The position numbers were made by a program, and so were the translations under genes. The notes under the pieces were generated by a model. That model had not been told where the DNA came from. It worked only from the letters and a program-made list of their open reading frames with translations, and ran no database searches. A stretch of DNA of 64,000 nt, taken from contig CABQJJ010000001.1 in the NCBI GenBank assembly GCA_902464485.1, positions 62,001 through 126,000 on the forward strand, written 5' to 3'. This DNA comes from an uncultured Collinsella sp. GTDB lineage: Bacteria; Actinomycetota; Coriobacteriia; Coriobacteriales; Coriobacteriaceae. Positions 44,363-52,699 of the stretch are shown in pieces. Numbering within the stretch: position 1 is the stretch's first letter; every line of letters starts with the position of its first letter.

Positions 44363-46843
44363 TTATTCGCTAGCGCCTTCGTCGCTTTCACGGTCGTTGG
44401 CAAGCATTACCGTACCGGCGACCGTTGTCGCCACGGCGGCGGCGAGCCCGGCGGCAATGCCAGAGCCGTCGCCCGTATCGGCGAGCTTTCCGCCCGATCC
44501 CTTGCCCTTGTTGCCGTTGCCGTTTTTGTTCTTGTCAGCGCCGTCTGCCTTTGGGCTAGTATCGGCACCAGCACCGTTGTTGCCTGCGCCGCCCGCGGCC
44601 GCTACGGTAAAGCTCGCGGCTCCGTTATTGGCAAGCGTGTAGTTCTGCGCCGCGTCGCCCAAAAGCCCATTTGCGCGCACCCAGTACGTTCCCGCGGTGA
44701 ATGTCTCGCCCTCGGCCATCACCGTTCCCGGAGCGCCGTTCGCATCGCGCATAAACTCAAGCTGGGCCGTACAGAGATCGTTTTCGAGCTTGCCCTCGAG
44801 CGCCGCCGTGACCCTGGCGCGCACGTCTTCGCCGGCCTTAAGGCCTTCGAGTCCCTCAAAATGGGGCGTCAGCGCACGCGGATCGATATCGATGGGTACG
44901 GAACCCTGCAGCTCCGTAACGGTCTCGTTGCCCAGGGCGTCGACATCCACGTATTCGATGGCAAATGCGCTGCCCGAAGCCGCCACGTTGAGTACGTTGC
45001 TGCTGTCGACAAGGCGGAAATGGCCCTCGCCAACGGTCTTGCCATCCTGGAGCGAGGCATCGCTCAGCGAGTCGCCGTACGTCATGCGCATGCGGGTCGG
45101 GAGGTAGTACGAAGCTGTCTGCTTGTGCTGTGTATCGTAATCGTAATTGCGCTGGTAGATGCTCCGGGCCAGCGCCGCATCAACAAAGTCGGATGCGATG
45201 ATGCCAATGTGCTTGAGGTAATCTGACTTTGTTTCCTCGTTGTCGCTGGGGTTGATGTACGGGCTCTTGTACAGATGCTCGTTGACTACTCGCGCTGCGG
45301 TAAATGGGTTGCTTCCTTGCTTGTGATTCGTGCAGCTGGTGTAGTTGATAGACCAGCAGCGCTCCAGGACTTGCTCCTTGGCCCCGTTATCGTCCTCGAC
45401 ATCTACCTCGTTGCGGGTGAGCTTAGCCGTCTCCTGCAGGGCCATATCGACCCAGCTGATCTTGTCGGTTCCGGTGCATTCGTAATGGTCCTGGGCATAT
45501 ACCTTGGTGCAATAGGCTTTTTTGTCGCCTGTTTCCCCTGCGGCTTCAAAGCCTTGCGCGTTTTGGACGAGACACATAGAGGAGCTGCTGGGGTGTGCTG
45601 CGATTTTGTTGTCCCATTCGGTTAGGTCGAGGCCCCACGTGTGGCCGCTTACGCTGTCGCCGGCGAGTCCAAATCGGCGCAGCAGGACGATCTTTCCGCG
45701 CACCTCGTTCAGTGCGGGAACGCGGCTCGACGTATAGAACAGTTTGGGGTTGTCGTCTAAAACCTTGGCGAAAGCCGTCGTAAGGCTCTCGTCAGTAGCC
45801 TCGTTGTTGCCTCGGGATACAAGCATGATGAGCGCTTCTGACGGATTTTCGTTCAAAAACTTTTTGAAGTAGCCAACGACATCGGAGAGATGCATGAAGT
45901 GCCCGTCTTTTTTGAGCAGGTAGCAACTTCCATGGTCGATGCCGGGGTCGTTGCCTTTTCCGAGTCGGATATCAAAATAGCGAATGCCTTCGAGCAACTG
46001 CGTGGGGATGTAGTCCTGCTGGCACTTTGCTTGCGAGGATTGGGGTTCGGTGTCGTTGTCCACGCTGCAAGTTCCCGAATCGTGCGTGCCCGGGATGCTC
46101 AGCTCGTCGAGGTACTTGTTGCCTTCGACGTGGCTCATCCAACATGGTCCGTCGACGTAGCTGCTATACGTGGTCCAGTCGATGCTGCTAACTGTGGCAT
46201 TGGTCTTGTCCATGCTGTAGCCGACAAGCTCGAGCTCCCACGGAATGGAATATTTCTTTTGGCAAATCTTGTTGTTGTCTTGGTCTTTGCCTTTCGATTC
46301 TATGGCCAGGTAGTTAATACCGTTTTTCGTGTATATGCGGTCTCGAATAATATAAGTTCCGTCGAACTGGTGGTCGAACGTATAGGCGCGGCTGTCCTTA
46401 TGGTCGTACTCGCCACTCCATACGTGGATGACCTTTCCATCTTTGTCCGAGTCGCCATCGACCGACCAAATGCTGTAGCCCGTCTTCTTGTGCTCTTCGA
46501 AATTGAGCAGGGTGCGGATGGCATACCAGTTTGTGCCGTCCGCATCGGTCCCTACGTGCTCAAGGATGAGCTTGCTGGACGTGCCGTCATTAAACAGGTG
46601 GCAGACGTTGCCGATGACGTTGCCGTCTTCGTTGACGCTCGCGGTGCGAAAATAGCCTGCGGGGCGAAGGCGAATGACGAAATTGTTGAGGTTGGCCGCT
46701 GGCTCGGCCGTGCCGTCCGCAAAGGCTGTCCGTGGGCTAATGCCCAGCGTGACGGTTTCGGGCAGGCTTGTCAGCGGCGACAACGCTGCAAGTCCAAGGC
46801 CCAGCGTAAACGCTCGGCGACTGATGGCATGATGTTCGGCCAT
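44363..46843 (-). CDS. Exported PI-PLC X-domain surface protein with LADTG anchor
   Basis: 826 aa. Twin-arginine-like signal SRRAFTLGLGLAAL at 8-21, processed near AFADG. Residues ~50-215 look like a lectin/ricin-like beta domain. The phospholipase X domain follows: SIPGTHDSGT near 249-258 (first catalytic His), RYFDIRLG near 290 and IDHGSCYLL near 302 (second His). A C-terminal MBG/YDG-like domain is followed by an Asn/Gly/Lys-rich linker, GKLADTG near 785, a hydrophobic helix and a charged tail, the layout of a sortase anchor (LAxTG class). It probably cleaves phosphatidylinositol or GPI-type lipids outside the cell; substrate not proven. Confidence 0.8.
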   Translation of the reverse strand: MAEHHAISRRAFTLGLGLAALSPLTSLPETVTLGISPRTAFADGTAEPAANLNNFVIRLRPAGYFRTASVNEDGNVIGNVCHLFNDGTSSKLILEHVGTDADGTNWYAIRTLLNFEEHKKTGYSIWSVDGDSDKDGKVIHVWSGEYDHKDSRAYTFDHQFDGTYIIRDRIYTKNGINYLAIESKGKDQDNNKICQKKYSIPWELELVGYSMDKTNATVSSIDWTTYSSYVDGPCWMSHVEGNKYLDELSIPGTHDSGTCSVDNDTEPQSSQAKCQQDYIPTQLLEGIRYFDIRLGKGNDPGIDHGSCYLLKKDGHFMHLSDVVGYFKKFLNENPSEALIMLVSRGNNEATDESLTTAFAKVLDDNPKLFYTSSRVPALNEVRGKIVLLRRFGLAGDSVSGHTWGLDLTEWDNKIAAHPSSSSMCLVQNAQGFEAAGETGDKKAYCTKVYAQDHYECTGTDKISWVDMALQETAKLTRNEVDVEDDNGAKEQVLERCWSINYTSCTNHKQGSNPFTAARVVNEHLYKSPYINPSDNEETKSDYLKHIGIIASDFVDAALARSIYQRNYDYDTQHKQTASYYLPTRMRMTYGDSLSDASLQDGKTVGEGHFRLVDSSNVLNVAASGSAFAIEYVDVDALGNETVTELQGSVPIDIDPRALTPHFEGLEGLKAGEDVRARVTAALEGKLENDLCTAQLEFMRDANGAPGTVMAEGETFTAGTYWVRANGLLGDAAQNYTLANNGAASFTVAAAGGAGNNGAGADTSPKADGADKNKNGNGNKGKGSGGKLADTGDGSGIAAGLAAAVATTVAGTVMLANDRESDEGASE

Positions 46844-47047
46844 GACTCCTCCATTCGCAAGGTGCGGTTATGCACTCATTTTGGTATCTATACTGCCCGG
46901 ATGTCTAAACGTGTTGGCTTAATTGTCTGCGCGGCGCTATAAATCGGCGGGCGGACGCGTTGGGGCGCTTGTCTATTTGTACTGCTACCGCGTTGGGGGT
47001 GGTTTTGCCGCCCGGCACCCTCGCGTTCGCCGGCTATCGGCATAAGA

Positions 47048-47077
47048 AAGGGAGGGTCGGTTTACCGGCCCTCCCTT
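47048..47077 (-). terminator. Terminator after lipoprotein A
   Basis: AAGGGAGGGTCGG / CCGGCCCTCCCTT stem (one G-T mismatch), followed on the minus strand by TCTTATG. Confidence 0.75.
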
Positions 47078-47147
47078 AGTGCGAAACGCTGGGGCACCAC
47101 CGCTTGTTGGCACTGCGCTCGTGTTTTTCGTTGCGCTCGCGAGTCGC

Positions 47148-47735
47148 TTAGCGCTTAATCTCGATATCGTCGAGCTTAACATCCATGGCCTCGGTCTTTG
47201 CCTCGGCGATGTCGTCGGCAAATTCCAGAGACTTCATCATGGTCTCGACGGCGTCCTTGTGCTCCTCGACGTTGTCGATGCTCACGTAGACGCTGCCGCC
47301 GCCCGCTTCGGTGAAGTACTCAGTCGTCACGCCGCCCGAGTGTGTATAGGAAGCGTTGCGCCAGGTCTTGCCGTTGTACTTGACGGGATCATTCTCGGTC
47401 CACTCAAAGTTGGCCTTCCATTTGGCCTCGTAGTCGAACAGCTCGTCGGCATTCTTGTCAGGATCGAAGACGGGGATGAAGCGATCGCTGGCGTGCTCGC
47501 TCTCGGTGAACTTAAACTGGGCCCTGTCGGCGGTATCGCCTGCGACGTCGGTGATCTCGACGCCCTCGGGAACCTCGACTTTAAACCAAATGAAGTCGGT
47601 CCTCATATCCACGGCTGGTTTTTCCGCTCCACCACCGCTGCCGGTAGCGCCACCGCTTCCGCCACAACCCACCAGGGCAACCGCGGCAAAGAGACTGATG
47701 CAGAGGGTGAGAATCGCAAAGGCCTTCTTTTTCAT
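47148..47735 (-). CDS. Lipoprotein A, paralogue of lipoprotein B
   Basis: 195 aa. Signal peptide with lipobox LVGC, Cys at residue 24, then a Gly/Ser linker. ATG 47735 follows GAGGAGG. The mature domain starts RTDFIWFKVEVPEGVEITDV and ends VKLDDIEIKR. It shares these motifs and order with the neighbouring lipoprotein B, so the two arose by tandem duplication. Membrane-anchored on the outer face; the family is not recognised. Confidence 0.75.
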   Translation of the reverse strand: MKKKAFAILTLCISLFAAVALVGCGGSGGATGSGGGAEKPAVDMRTDFIWFKVEVPEGVEITDVAGDTADRAQFKFTESEHASDRFIPVFDPDKNADELFDYEAKWKANFEWTENDPVKYNGKTWRNASYTHSGGVTTEYFTEAGGGSVYVSIDNVEEHKDAVETMMKSLEFADDIAEAKTEAMDVKLDDIEIKR

Positions 47736-47809
47736 GGTCGTGTCCTCCTCGATCTGTAACCGCCCATGGATTACCTGTCTTTACTGTACGCGCGAGCGGC
47801 TCGTTCGGG

Positions 47810-47825
47810 TGGGCCATGTGTCCCA
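47810..47825. promoter_or_regulatory. 16-bp imperfect palindrome, copy upstream of lipoprotein A
   Basis: TGGGCCATGTGTCCCA, 75 bp before the start of lipoprotein A. The second copy at 48771 differs at one base. Confidence 0.5.
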
Positions 47826-47872
47826 TTCTGAGGGCCGGATTTGCGCCGTTAAGTGGCAATATGTCCGGGCGC

Positions 47873-47907
47873 AAAAGAGGGGAGGGCCGATGCCGTCGGC
47901 CCTCCCC
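47873..47907 (-). terminator. Terminator after lipoprotein B
   Basis: GGGGAGGGCCGA / TCGGCCCTCCCC perfect 12-bp stem with a 5-nt loop; CTCTTTTGC follows on the minus strand. Confidence 0.8.
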
Positions 47908-47964
47908 GGGGTTGGGTGCCCGCTCATTTAATGGGGCGTTCGTGCGGGCGTGCGCGAACCCTTG

Positions 47965-48558
47965 CTACTTGATCTCGATGCTCGAAATCTCGACGCCGCG
48001 GGCCTCGGTGACGGCCGCCTTGATGTCGTCGGGGAACTCGATGGAGTTGAGGAGCGCCTCGGCTTCTTTCTTGTGCTGGTCGAAGTTCGAAATGAGGACG
48101 TAGACGCTTCCAGGCTCAACGTCGGTAAAAAGCATGGTTGAGATGCCGTTGTTGTCTTCGTATGTTCCGACGAGCCACGTCCTGCCGTTATACTCGACGG
48201 ACCCGCCATCCTTCCACTGGAACGTATCCCCCTTCTTTTCCGCCTGGTCGGCGTGGGATTCCTCGGCCGTCAGCGCTTTTTTCCAAACGGGGATAAAGCG
48301 ATCGGCCGAGGCGTTCTCGTCTTCGGGGAAGGTAAGCTGGACCCTGTCGGCATTCTTGCCGGCAGAGTCGCTTACGCCGACGCCCTCGGGCATCTCGACC
48401 TTAAACCAGATGAAGTCGGTCTTCTTAGCAACGGGGGCCTTTTCCTTGCTGCTCGTGGCGCCGCCTCCGCTCGACGCGCCTCCGCCGCAGCCGACAAGGG
48501 CGAGTGCGGCAAAGAGGACGATGCAAAGGGAAAGGATCGATAGGGTCTTATTCTTCAT
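47965..48558 (-). CDS. Lipoprotein B, paralogue of lipoprotein A
   Basis: 197 aa from ATG 48558 (GAGGAC upstream). Signal peptide with lipobox LVGC, Cys at 24. Same domain as lipoprotein A: KTDFIWFKVEMPEGVGVSD near 47-65, YNGRTWLVGTYEDN and the closing VEISSIEIK. Each copy has its own terminator, so they are separate transcripts that share an upstream palindrome. Function unknown. Confidence 0.75.
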   Translation of the reverse strand: MKNKTLSILSLCIVLFAALALVGCGGGASSGGGATSSKEKAPVAKKTDFIWFKVEMPEGVGVSDSAGKNADRVQLTFPEDENASADRFIPVWKKALTAEESHADQAEKKGDTFQWKDGGSVEYNGRTWLVGTYEDNNGISTMLFTDVEPGSVYVLISNFDQHKKEAEALLNSIEFPDDIKAAVTEARGVEISSIEIK

Positions 48559-48770
48559 GGTGGCGTCCTCCTTGTCTTTTGGTGACATCACGGCGCCGCG
48601 GGGTGTTGGAGCCGTTGGTGCACGTTGCTATTCGCAGGCGTGGCGGATGTCGTTGCGTGTGGTGTGGCGATACCTCCGTTCTTAGTTTTCGGCCGTTGAG
48701 TGGCCGTGCCCCAACGGGTTCCTTACTTATTGATATGCCCCAGTTTGTACTGCCGGGGAGTCTCGAAACA

Positions 48771-48786
48771 TGGGCCATATGTCCCA
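48771..48786. promoter_or_regulatory. 16-bp imperfect palindrome, copy upstream of lipoprotein B
   Basis: TGGGCCATATGTCCCA, 213 bp before the start of lipoprotein B. The arrangement with the copy at 47810 suggests one regulator for both genes. Confidence 0.5.
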
Positions 48787-48886
48787 TGTTTGGTGCGGTG
48801 GGGCGGAGCGTAGCCGGGGGCTGCGAATCTTGACGACGGACGCATCCGGTTAGTCATCGTGGGTGCCTCGCCACAGCTTTTTGTGC

Positions 48887-48924
48887 AAAAAGGGGCCCGC
48901 ACCTTTTGCGGTGCGGACCCCTTT
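48887..48924 (-). terminator. Terminator after the LPKTG beta-helix gene
   Basis: AAAGGGGCCCGCACC / GGTGCGGACCCCTTT stem (one mismatch) with TTTTTGC following on the minus strand. Confidence 0.85.
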
Positions 48925-48964
48925 GCGTTGCAACAAGTTGCAGCGGCGTGTTTCGAAGTTGAAA

Positions 48965-50440
48965 TTACTTGCGAACCTTAGACACGACAGCGCCGGCGGC
49001 AAAGCAGGCAATCGCCATGATGCCCATAGCAGCGACGATGTTGGCGGAGGCGTCACCCGTCTTGGGAAGGGCCTGCTTGTTGGCCTTGGTCTTTTTGGTG
49101 GGCTTGCCGGCGGGCTTGTTGTCGGAAGGCTTGGGCGCGGGCTCGTCCTTCTTCCACTGGGCAAACAGCGTCACAGGAGCAGTAAGCTCAACCTTATCGC
49201 CCGCGGCATAGCTTGTGCCGGAGCCGTCCTCGGCGGTGTTCCAGCCCACGAAGGAGTAGCCTTTGCGCACCGGCTGCTCGGCCGTAACCTCGGTCTTGGT
49301 TACGCACTCAACGGTGGCGAATTCGGCGGTCTGCTTATCCTCGGAACCGTTCAAATCGTAGGAGAGGTCGAAGGCCTTCTCCTCGAATTCGGGCTTGGTG
49401 AAGCCGCAGTACTTGCACTTAGGGGTTCCCTTGCGAGTCCAAGTACCGGCATTGTCAGAGGCCCACTCGGTGTAGGAGACGTTGAAGGCGTTGTCGTGCT
49501 CGCCGTCGGTGTAATCGTGGGTGAGCATCTTGCCACCGGACCACACGAGCTCGCCGTCAATGTTGACATCGGTGCGGCCGGTGTTGTTGGTGCTTGCCTT
49601 GCCACCAAAGCCAAAGAGCTGCGAGCAGGTGGTGTTGTCGCGCTCGGCAGTGACCGTGTTGTCACCGGTGAAGTTAAGAACGTACTTATAGGAACCCATA
49701 TTCGAGTCGTTGATGTTCAGCGCCTGCTTAAGCATGCCCAAGAACGACTTCGAATTGAACTTGCAATTTTTCACGTTGACGACGATGTCATGATGGCCGG
49801 CGCTGTAATCGGTGTAGACGTTAATCACCTTGCCGCTGGCGTTAAAAGTGCAGCCGTCAAACGTCATGACCGGCGAGCTGTACGTCCAAAGAGCGTAATC
49901 GCCACTCGGGGCGTTGAACGTCGTGTTTCTGAACTCGGCACCCTGATAGCCCCAGTAGAACGTCTTACCGTTAATGACACAATTGTCAACAACGGTCTTA
50001 TTGGCACGAATGAAGCCAAGATAGTCCACAGAGCCGGAACGCAGCGTCATGTTCTTGAACGTAACGGTGCCGGCGCCGTCAAAGGAATAGTCGCCGTTGT
50101 ACTCGGTGCCATAGTTTGCAGGATCGGGCACAAGTGCACCGATGTTCCATGCGGTCTTGTCCGTGCCCAGACCCTCAAAGGTAAGGTCCTTACCCTTGGT
50201 GTGACCCTCGGAGTTCACCTTGTAAAGGGTGTAGTTGCCCTTGCCGAGCTTGATGGTGTCACCGCTCTGCGCCGCGGCGGTAGCGGTGGCAAGATCACTG
50301 TAGCTTTCACCGGTGCGGGCATTGGTAATCGTGCCGGTGGCACCGTCTGCGAAGGCGGGCGATGCGACGCTCATCGTGACGAGCGCAACGGCAAATAGCG
50401 CTGCGACCACACGAGAGGCCGTTTTCAAAAACGACTTCAT
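48965..50440 (-). CDS. LPKTG-anchored surface protein with beta-helix and Listeria-Bacteroides repeat
   Basis: 491 aa from ATG 50440 (AAAGGAG upstream). Signal peptide ends ...SPAFADG near 33. Residues ~40-340 carry right-handed beta-helix features: repeated short strands with N-rich turns such as VDNCVINGK, FRNTTFNAP and FDGCTFNASG. A Listeria-Bacteroides (InlB B) repeat follows, with GYSFVGWNTAEDGSGTSY and VTLFAQWK. The tail has LPKTG near 461, a hydrophobic helix and RK. Sortase should anchor it to peptidoglycan. Likely an adhesin or glycan-binding protein; the ligand is unknown. Confidence 0.85.
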   Translation of the reverse strand: MKSFLKTASRVVAALFAVALVTMSVASPAFADGATGTITNARTGESYSDLATATAAAQSGDTIKLGKGNYTLYKVNSEGHTKGKDLTFEGLGTDKTAWNIGALVPDPANYGTEYNGDYSFDGAGTVTFKNMTLRSGSVDYLGFIRANKTVVDNCVINGKTFYWGYQGAEFRNTTFNAPSGDYALWTYSSPVMTFDGCTFNASGKVINVYTDYSAGHHDIVVNVKNCKFNSKSFLGMLKQALNINDSNMGSYKYVLNFTGDNTVTAERDNTTCSQLFGFGGKASTNNTGRTDVNIDGELVWSGGKMLTHDYTDGEHDNAFNVSYTEWASDNAGTWTRKGTPKCKYCGFTKPEFEEKAFDLSYDLNGSEDKQTAEFATVECVTKTEVTAEQPVRKGYSFVGWNTAEDGSGTSYAAGDKVELTAPVTLFAQWKKDEPAPKPSDNKPAGKPTKKTKANKQALPKTGDASANIVAAMGIMAIACFAAGAVVSKVRK

Positions 50441-50844
50441 GCTGAGACTCCTTTGATTCCAGTGGCATTTTTATCAGCTTTTATATTGTAGTACTTATGG
50501 CACTTTTCTAACCCTCCGTTATAAAGTGAATTGGCAATGCTGACATTTCGCACGTGCGCGTCACTCCGCTGTTGCTTTGTTGCAGCGATTCGCGCAACAA
50601 AAGCCAGATTTTTGCGTTGCGTTCTGTTTGCTGAACGGTGTGAATGTATCAAGGTGCTATTGCACACGACTGCTTTTCTTGGGGCATCGGAGTGCTGTCC
50701 TATTGCCTGCCATAAAAAACGGCGATGCCGACGCCTGCTGTTTAACACGTGCTTATCGGCTAGACTAGGCACCACGAAATGAACGGCGTGATTGGATGGC
50801 ACTTGCCGTCCGATGCGCTTGGCAAGCATTGAGGGTGCATGCAC
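50441..50844. other. Divergent intergenic region
   Basis: Spacer between the LPKTG protein and fchA. Contains an AT-rich stretch near 50470-50500, probably the minus-strand promoter. No gene, RNA or strong repeat seen. Confidence 0.4.
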
Positions 50845-51477
50845 ATGAGCCAAGAGATGATGGACAAAACCTGTCGCGAGTTTGCCCAGGCGCTTGCCGC
50901 GCGCGAGCCGGTTCCCGGCGGCGGTAGTGCGAGCGCCTTTGTGGGCGCGCTGGGAGCCTCGCTTTGCGGGATGGTCGCTCGCTACGGGGCGACAAACCCT
51001 GCGCTTGCCGATCGCGCAGACGATCTGACACGCGCATTTGCCCAGGCGGATGAGTTGGCGCAGGAACTTGTGGGTCTGGTTGCCGAGGATGTTCGTGCCT
51101 ACGGGCAGGTGTCCGCGGCGTATGGTATTCCGCGCGAGGACCCGGCTCGACCGGCTGCGATTCAGGACGCGTTGCACGTGGCCGCCATGCCGCCGTATCG
51201 GATCATGGATGCTTGTGGACGCGCGCTGGCGCTGCTCGAGGACATGGCCGATAAGGGGTCGCGCCAGCTGCTGTCCGACGTGGCCTGTGGCGCCGTGTTC
51301 TGTCGCGCCGCTATGCAGGGCGCGAGCCTGACGCTCTTTGCGAACACCACGTCTATGAAGGACCGGGTGCGCGCCGAGGAGCTCGAGGCGGCGTGCGATG
51401 AGCTGCTGGATACATGGCTGCCGCGCGCCGATGCGCTGGCGCGCCGCGCTGCCGACGCCGCCAGGAAGAGGGGATAG
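50845..51477 (+). CDS. fchA: Cyclodeaminase/cyclohydrolase family protein (methenyl-THF cyclohydrolase FchA type)
   Basis: 210 aa; ATG 50845 is nine bases after GAGGG (ATG 50839 is too near). The FTCD_C signature is clear: REPVPGGGSASAFVGALGASLCGMV near 20-44, then an all-helical body. This family includes glutamate formimidoyltransferase-cyclodeaminase and monofunctional FchA, which turns methenyl-THF into formyl-THF. It overlaps no gene but leads directly into folD two bases later, whose cyclohydrolase Lys is replaced; together this supports the FchA reading. Confidence 0.78.
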   Translation: MSQEMMDKTCREFAQALAAREPVPGGGSASAFVGALGASLCGMVARYGATNPALADRADDLTRAFAQADELAQELVGLVAEDVRAYGQVSAAYGIPREDPARPAAIQDALHVAAMPPYRIMDACGRALALLEDMADKGSRQLLSDVACGAVFCRAAMQGASLTLFANTTSMKDRVRAEELEAACDELLDTWLPRADALARRAADAARKRG

Positions 51478-51479
51478 CC

Positions 51480-52334
51480 ATGGCCGAGCTGCTCAAAGGG
51501 GCTCCCGTTGCCCGTGCTTTGACCGAGGGGCTCGCTGCTCGCTGCGCGGCTTTGCATGAGCGCGGCGTCGTGCCGACGCTGGCCATCGTTCGCGTGGGCG
51601 AGCGCGAGGACGACCTATCCTACGAGCGCGGTGCCCTCAAGCGCTGCGAGAAGGTTGGCATTGAGGCCCGCCGCGTTTTGCTTCCTGCCGATGTTTCGCA
51701 GGATGAGCTGTTGGCGGTTATTAAGGACATCAATGCCGACCCTGCTGTTCATGGCTGCCTGATGTTTCGTCCGCTGCCCGTCGGGCTTGACGAGGATGCA
51801 GTTGCCGCGGCACTCGATCCCGCCAAGGATGTTGACTCCATGACGCCGGCCTCGCTGCTTACCACGCTTTCGGGGCGAGGCGAGGGCTTTGCTCCCTGCA
51901 CGGCCGAGGCCGTGTTGGCGTTGCTGGACCATTACGACGTTGAGCTGGATGGGGCAAAGGTCGCGGTCGTCGGCCGGTCGCTGGTGATTGGCCGTCCCGT
52001 TGCCGCCATGCTTACGGCGCGCAATGCCACGGTGACGACGTGTCATACGCATACGCGCGACCTTGCCACCGAGTGTCGTGCGGCTGATATTGTGGTTGCG
52101 GCCGTTGGACGTGCGCGCACGATTGGCGCGGATGCGGTCCGCGAGGGCCAGACGATCATTGATGTTGGCATTAACTGGGATGAGACTGCTTGCAAGCTGG
52201 TCGGCGACGTGGATTTTGATGCTGCGGAGCCGGTCGTTGGCGCAATTACTCCCGTACCGGGCGGCGTGGGCGCTGTAACGACAGCGATTCTTGCCAAACA
52301 CGTGATTGAGGCGGCGGAGCGCGCATCGAAATAG
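51480..52334 (+). CDS. folD: FolD-family methylene-THF dehydrogenase, variant active site
   Basis: 284 aa, normal length. Family signatures: LSYERGALKRCEKVGI near 46-60, PLPVGLDEDAV near 100, KDVDSMTPASL near 119 and the NADP loop GRSLVIGRPVAAML near 167. In bifunctional FolD the first motif is Y-x-x-x-K and the Lys drives the cyclohydrolase step; here Tyr 48 is kept but position 52 is Ala. The dehydrogenase fold is intact. With fchA upstream in the same operon, a split of the two activities is likely. GGGGATAGCC lies before the ATG. Confidence 0.88.
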   Translation: MAELLKGAPVARALTEGLAARCAALHERGVVPTLAIVRVGEREDDLSYERGALKRCEKVGIEARRVLLPADVSQDELLAVIKDINADPAVHGCLMFRPLPVGLDEDAVAAALDPAKDVDSMTPASLLTTLSGRGEGFAPCTAEAVLALLDHYDVELDGAKVAVVGRSLVIGRPVAAMLTARNATVTTCHTHTRDLATECRAADIVVAAVGRARTIGADAVREGQTIIDVGINWDETACKLVGDVDFDAAEPVVGAITPVPGGVGAVTTAILAKHVIEAAERASK

Positions 52335-52372
52335 GCGTTTTGGGCTGTATAGAGGGTCAGCTATATTCCCGC

Positions 52373-52600
52373 TGTGCAAAAAACGCCAAATATGAGTACT
52401 GTTGCCAAGATAGTCACATATGTTTTATGCCATTTGGGCTTCCTAGTGATATCCATTATCGTTAGGAAGCCCATTTTATTGAACCTATGGGGAATAAAGT
52501 TGTCTTGCTTTTTCACAAATGGGGATTTCCGGCAGTCGTTACAAGGAAATTTGCTGCTACTAAATTGGTGACAGTACTCATATTTGGCATTTTTTGCACA
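52373..52600. mobile_element. MITE-like element with 36-bp terminal inverted repeats
   Basis: Ends 52373-52408 and 52565-52600 are inverted copies matching at 33 of 36 bases, with tips TGTGCAAAAAA. The inside is AT-rich with a second perfect dyad, GGGCTTCCTA / TAGGAAGCCC (52436-52472). No ORF and no obvious target duplication. It fits a miniature inverted-repeat element or a long structured RNA. Confidence 0.65.
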
Positions 52601-52630
52601 CAGGGGTCCCGAGGGGTCTCGAGGGGTCGT
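52601..52630. repeat. Three 10-bp tandem units next to the MITE
   Basis: Units starting at 52601, 52611 and 52621 share (G/C)AGGGGTC then C/T or G/T. They begin at the base after the element's right end. Confidence 0.5.
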
Positions 52631-52699
52631 GGTTTCGCCCTTTTTGCGCCGAAGCGATACACTGGTACCGTTTGATTTCTTCGCTCAAGGAGGATGCGC

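Noticed and set aside
52500..52675. 62-codon ORF inside the MITE-like element
   Set aside because: It runs through the inverted repeat and lacks any protein-like feature or start signal.
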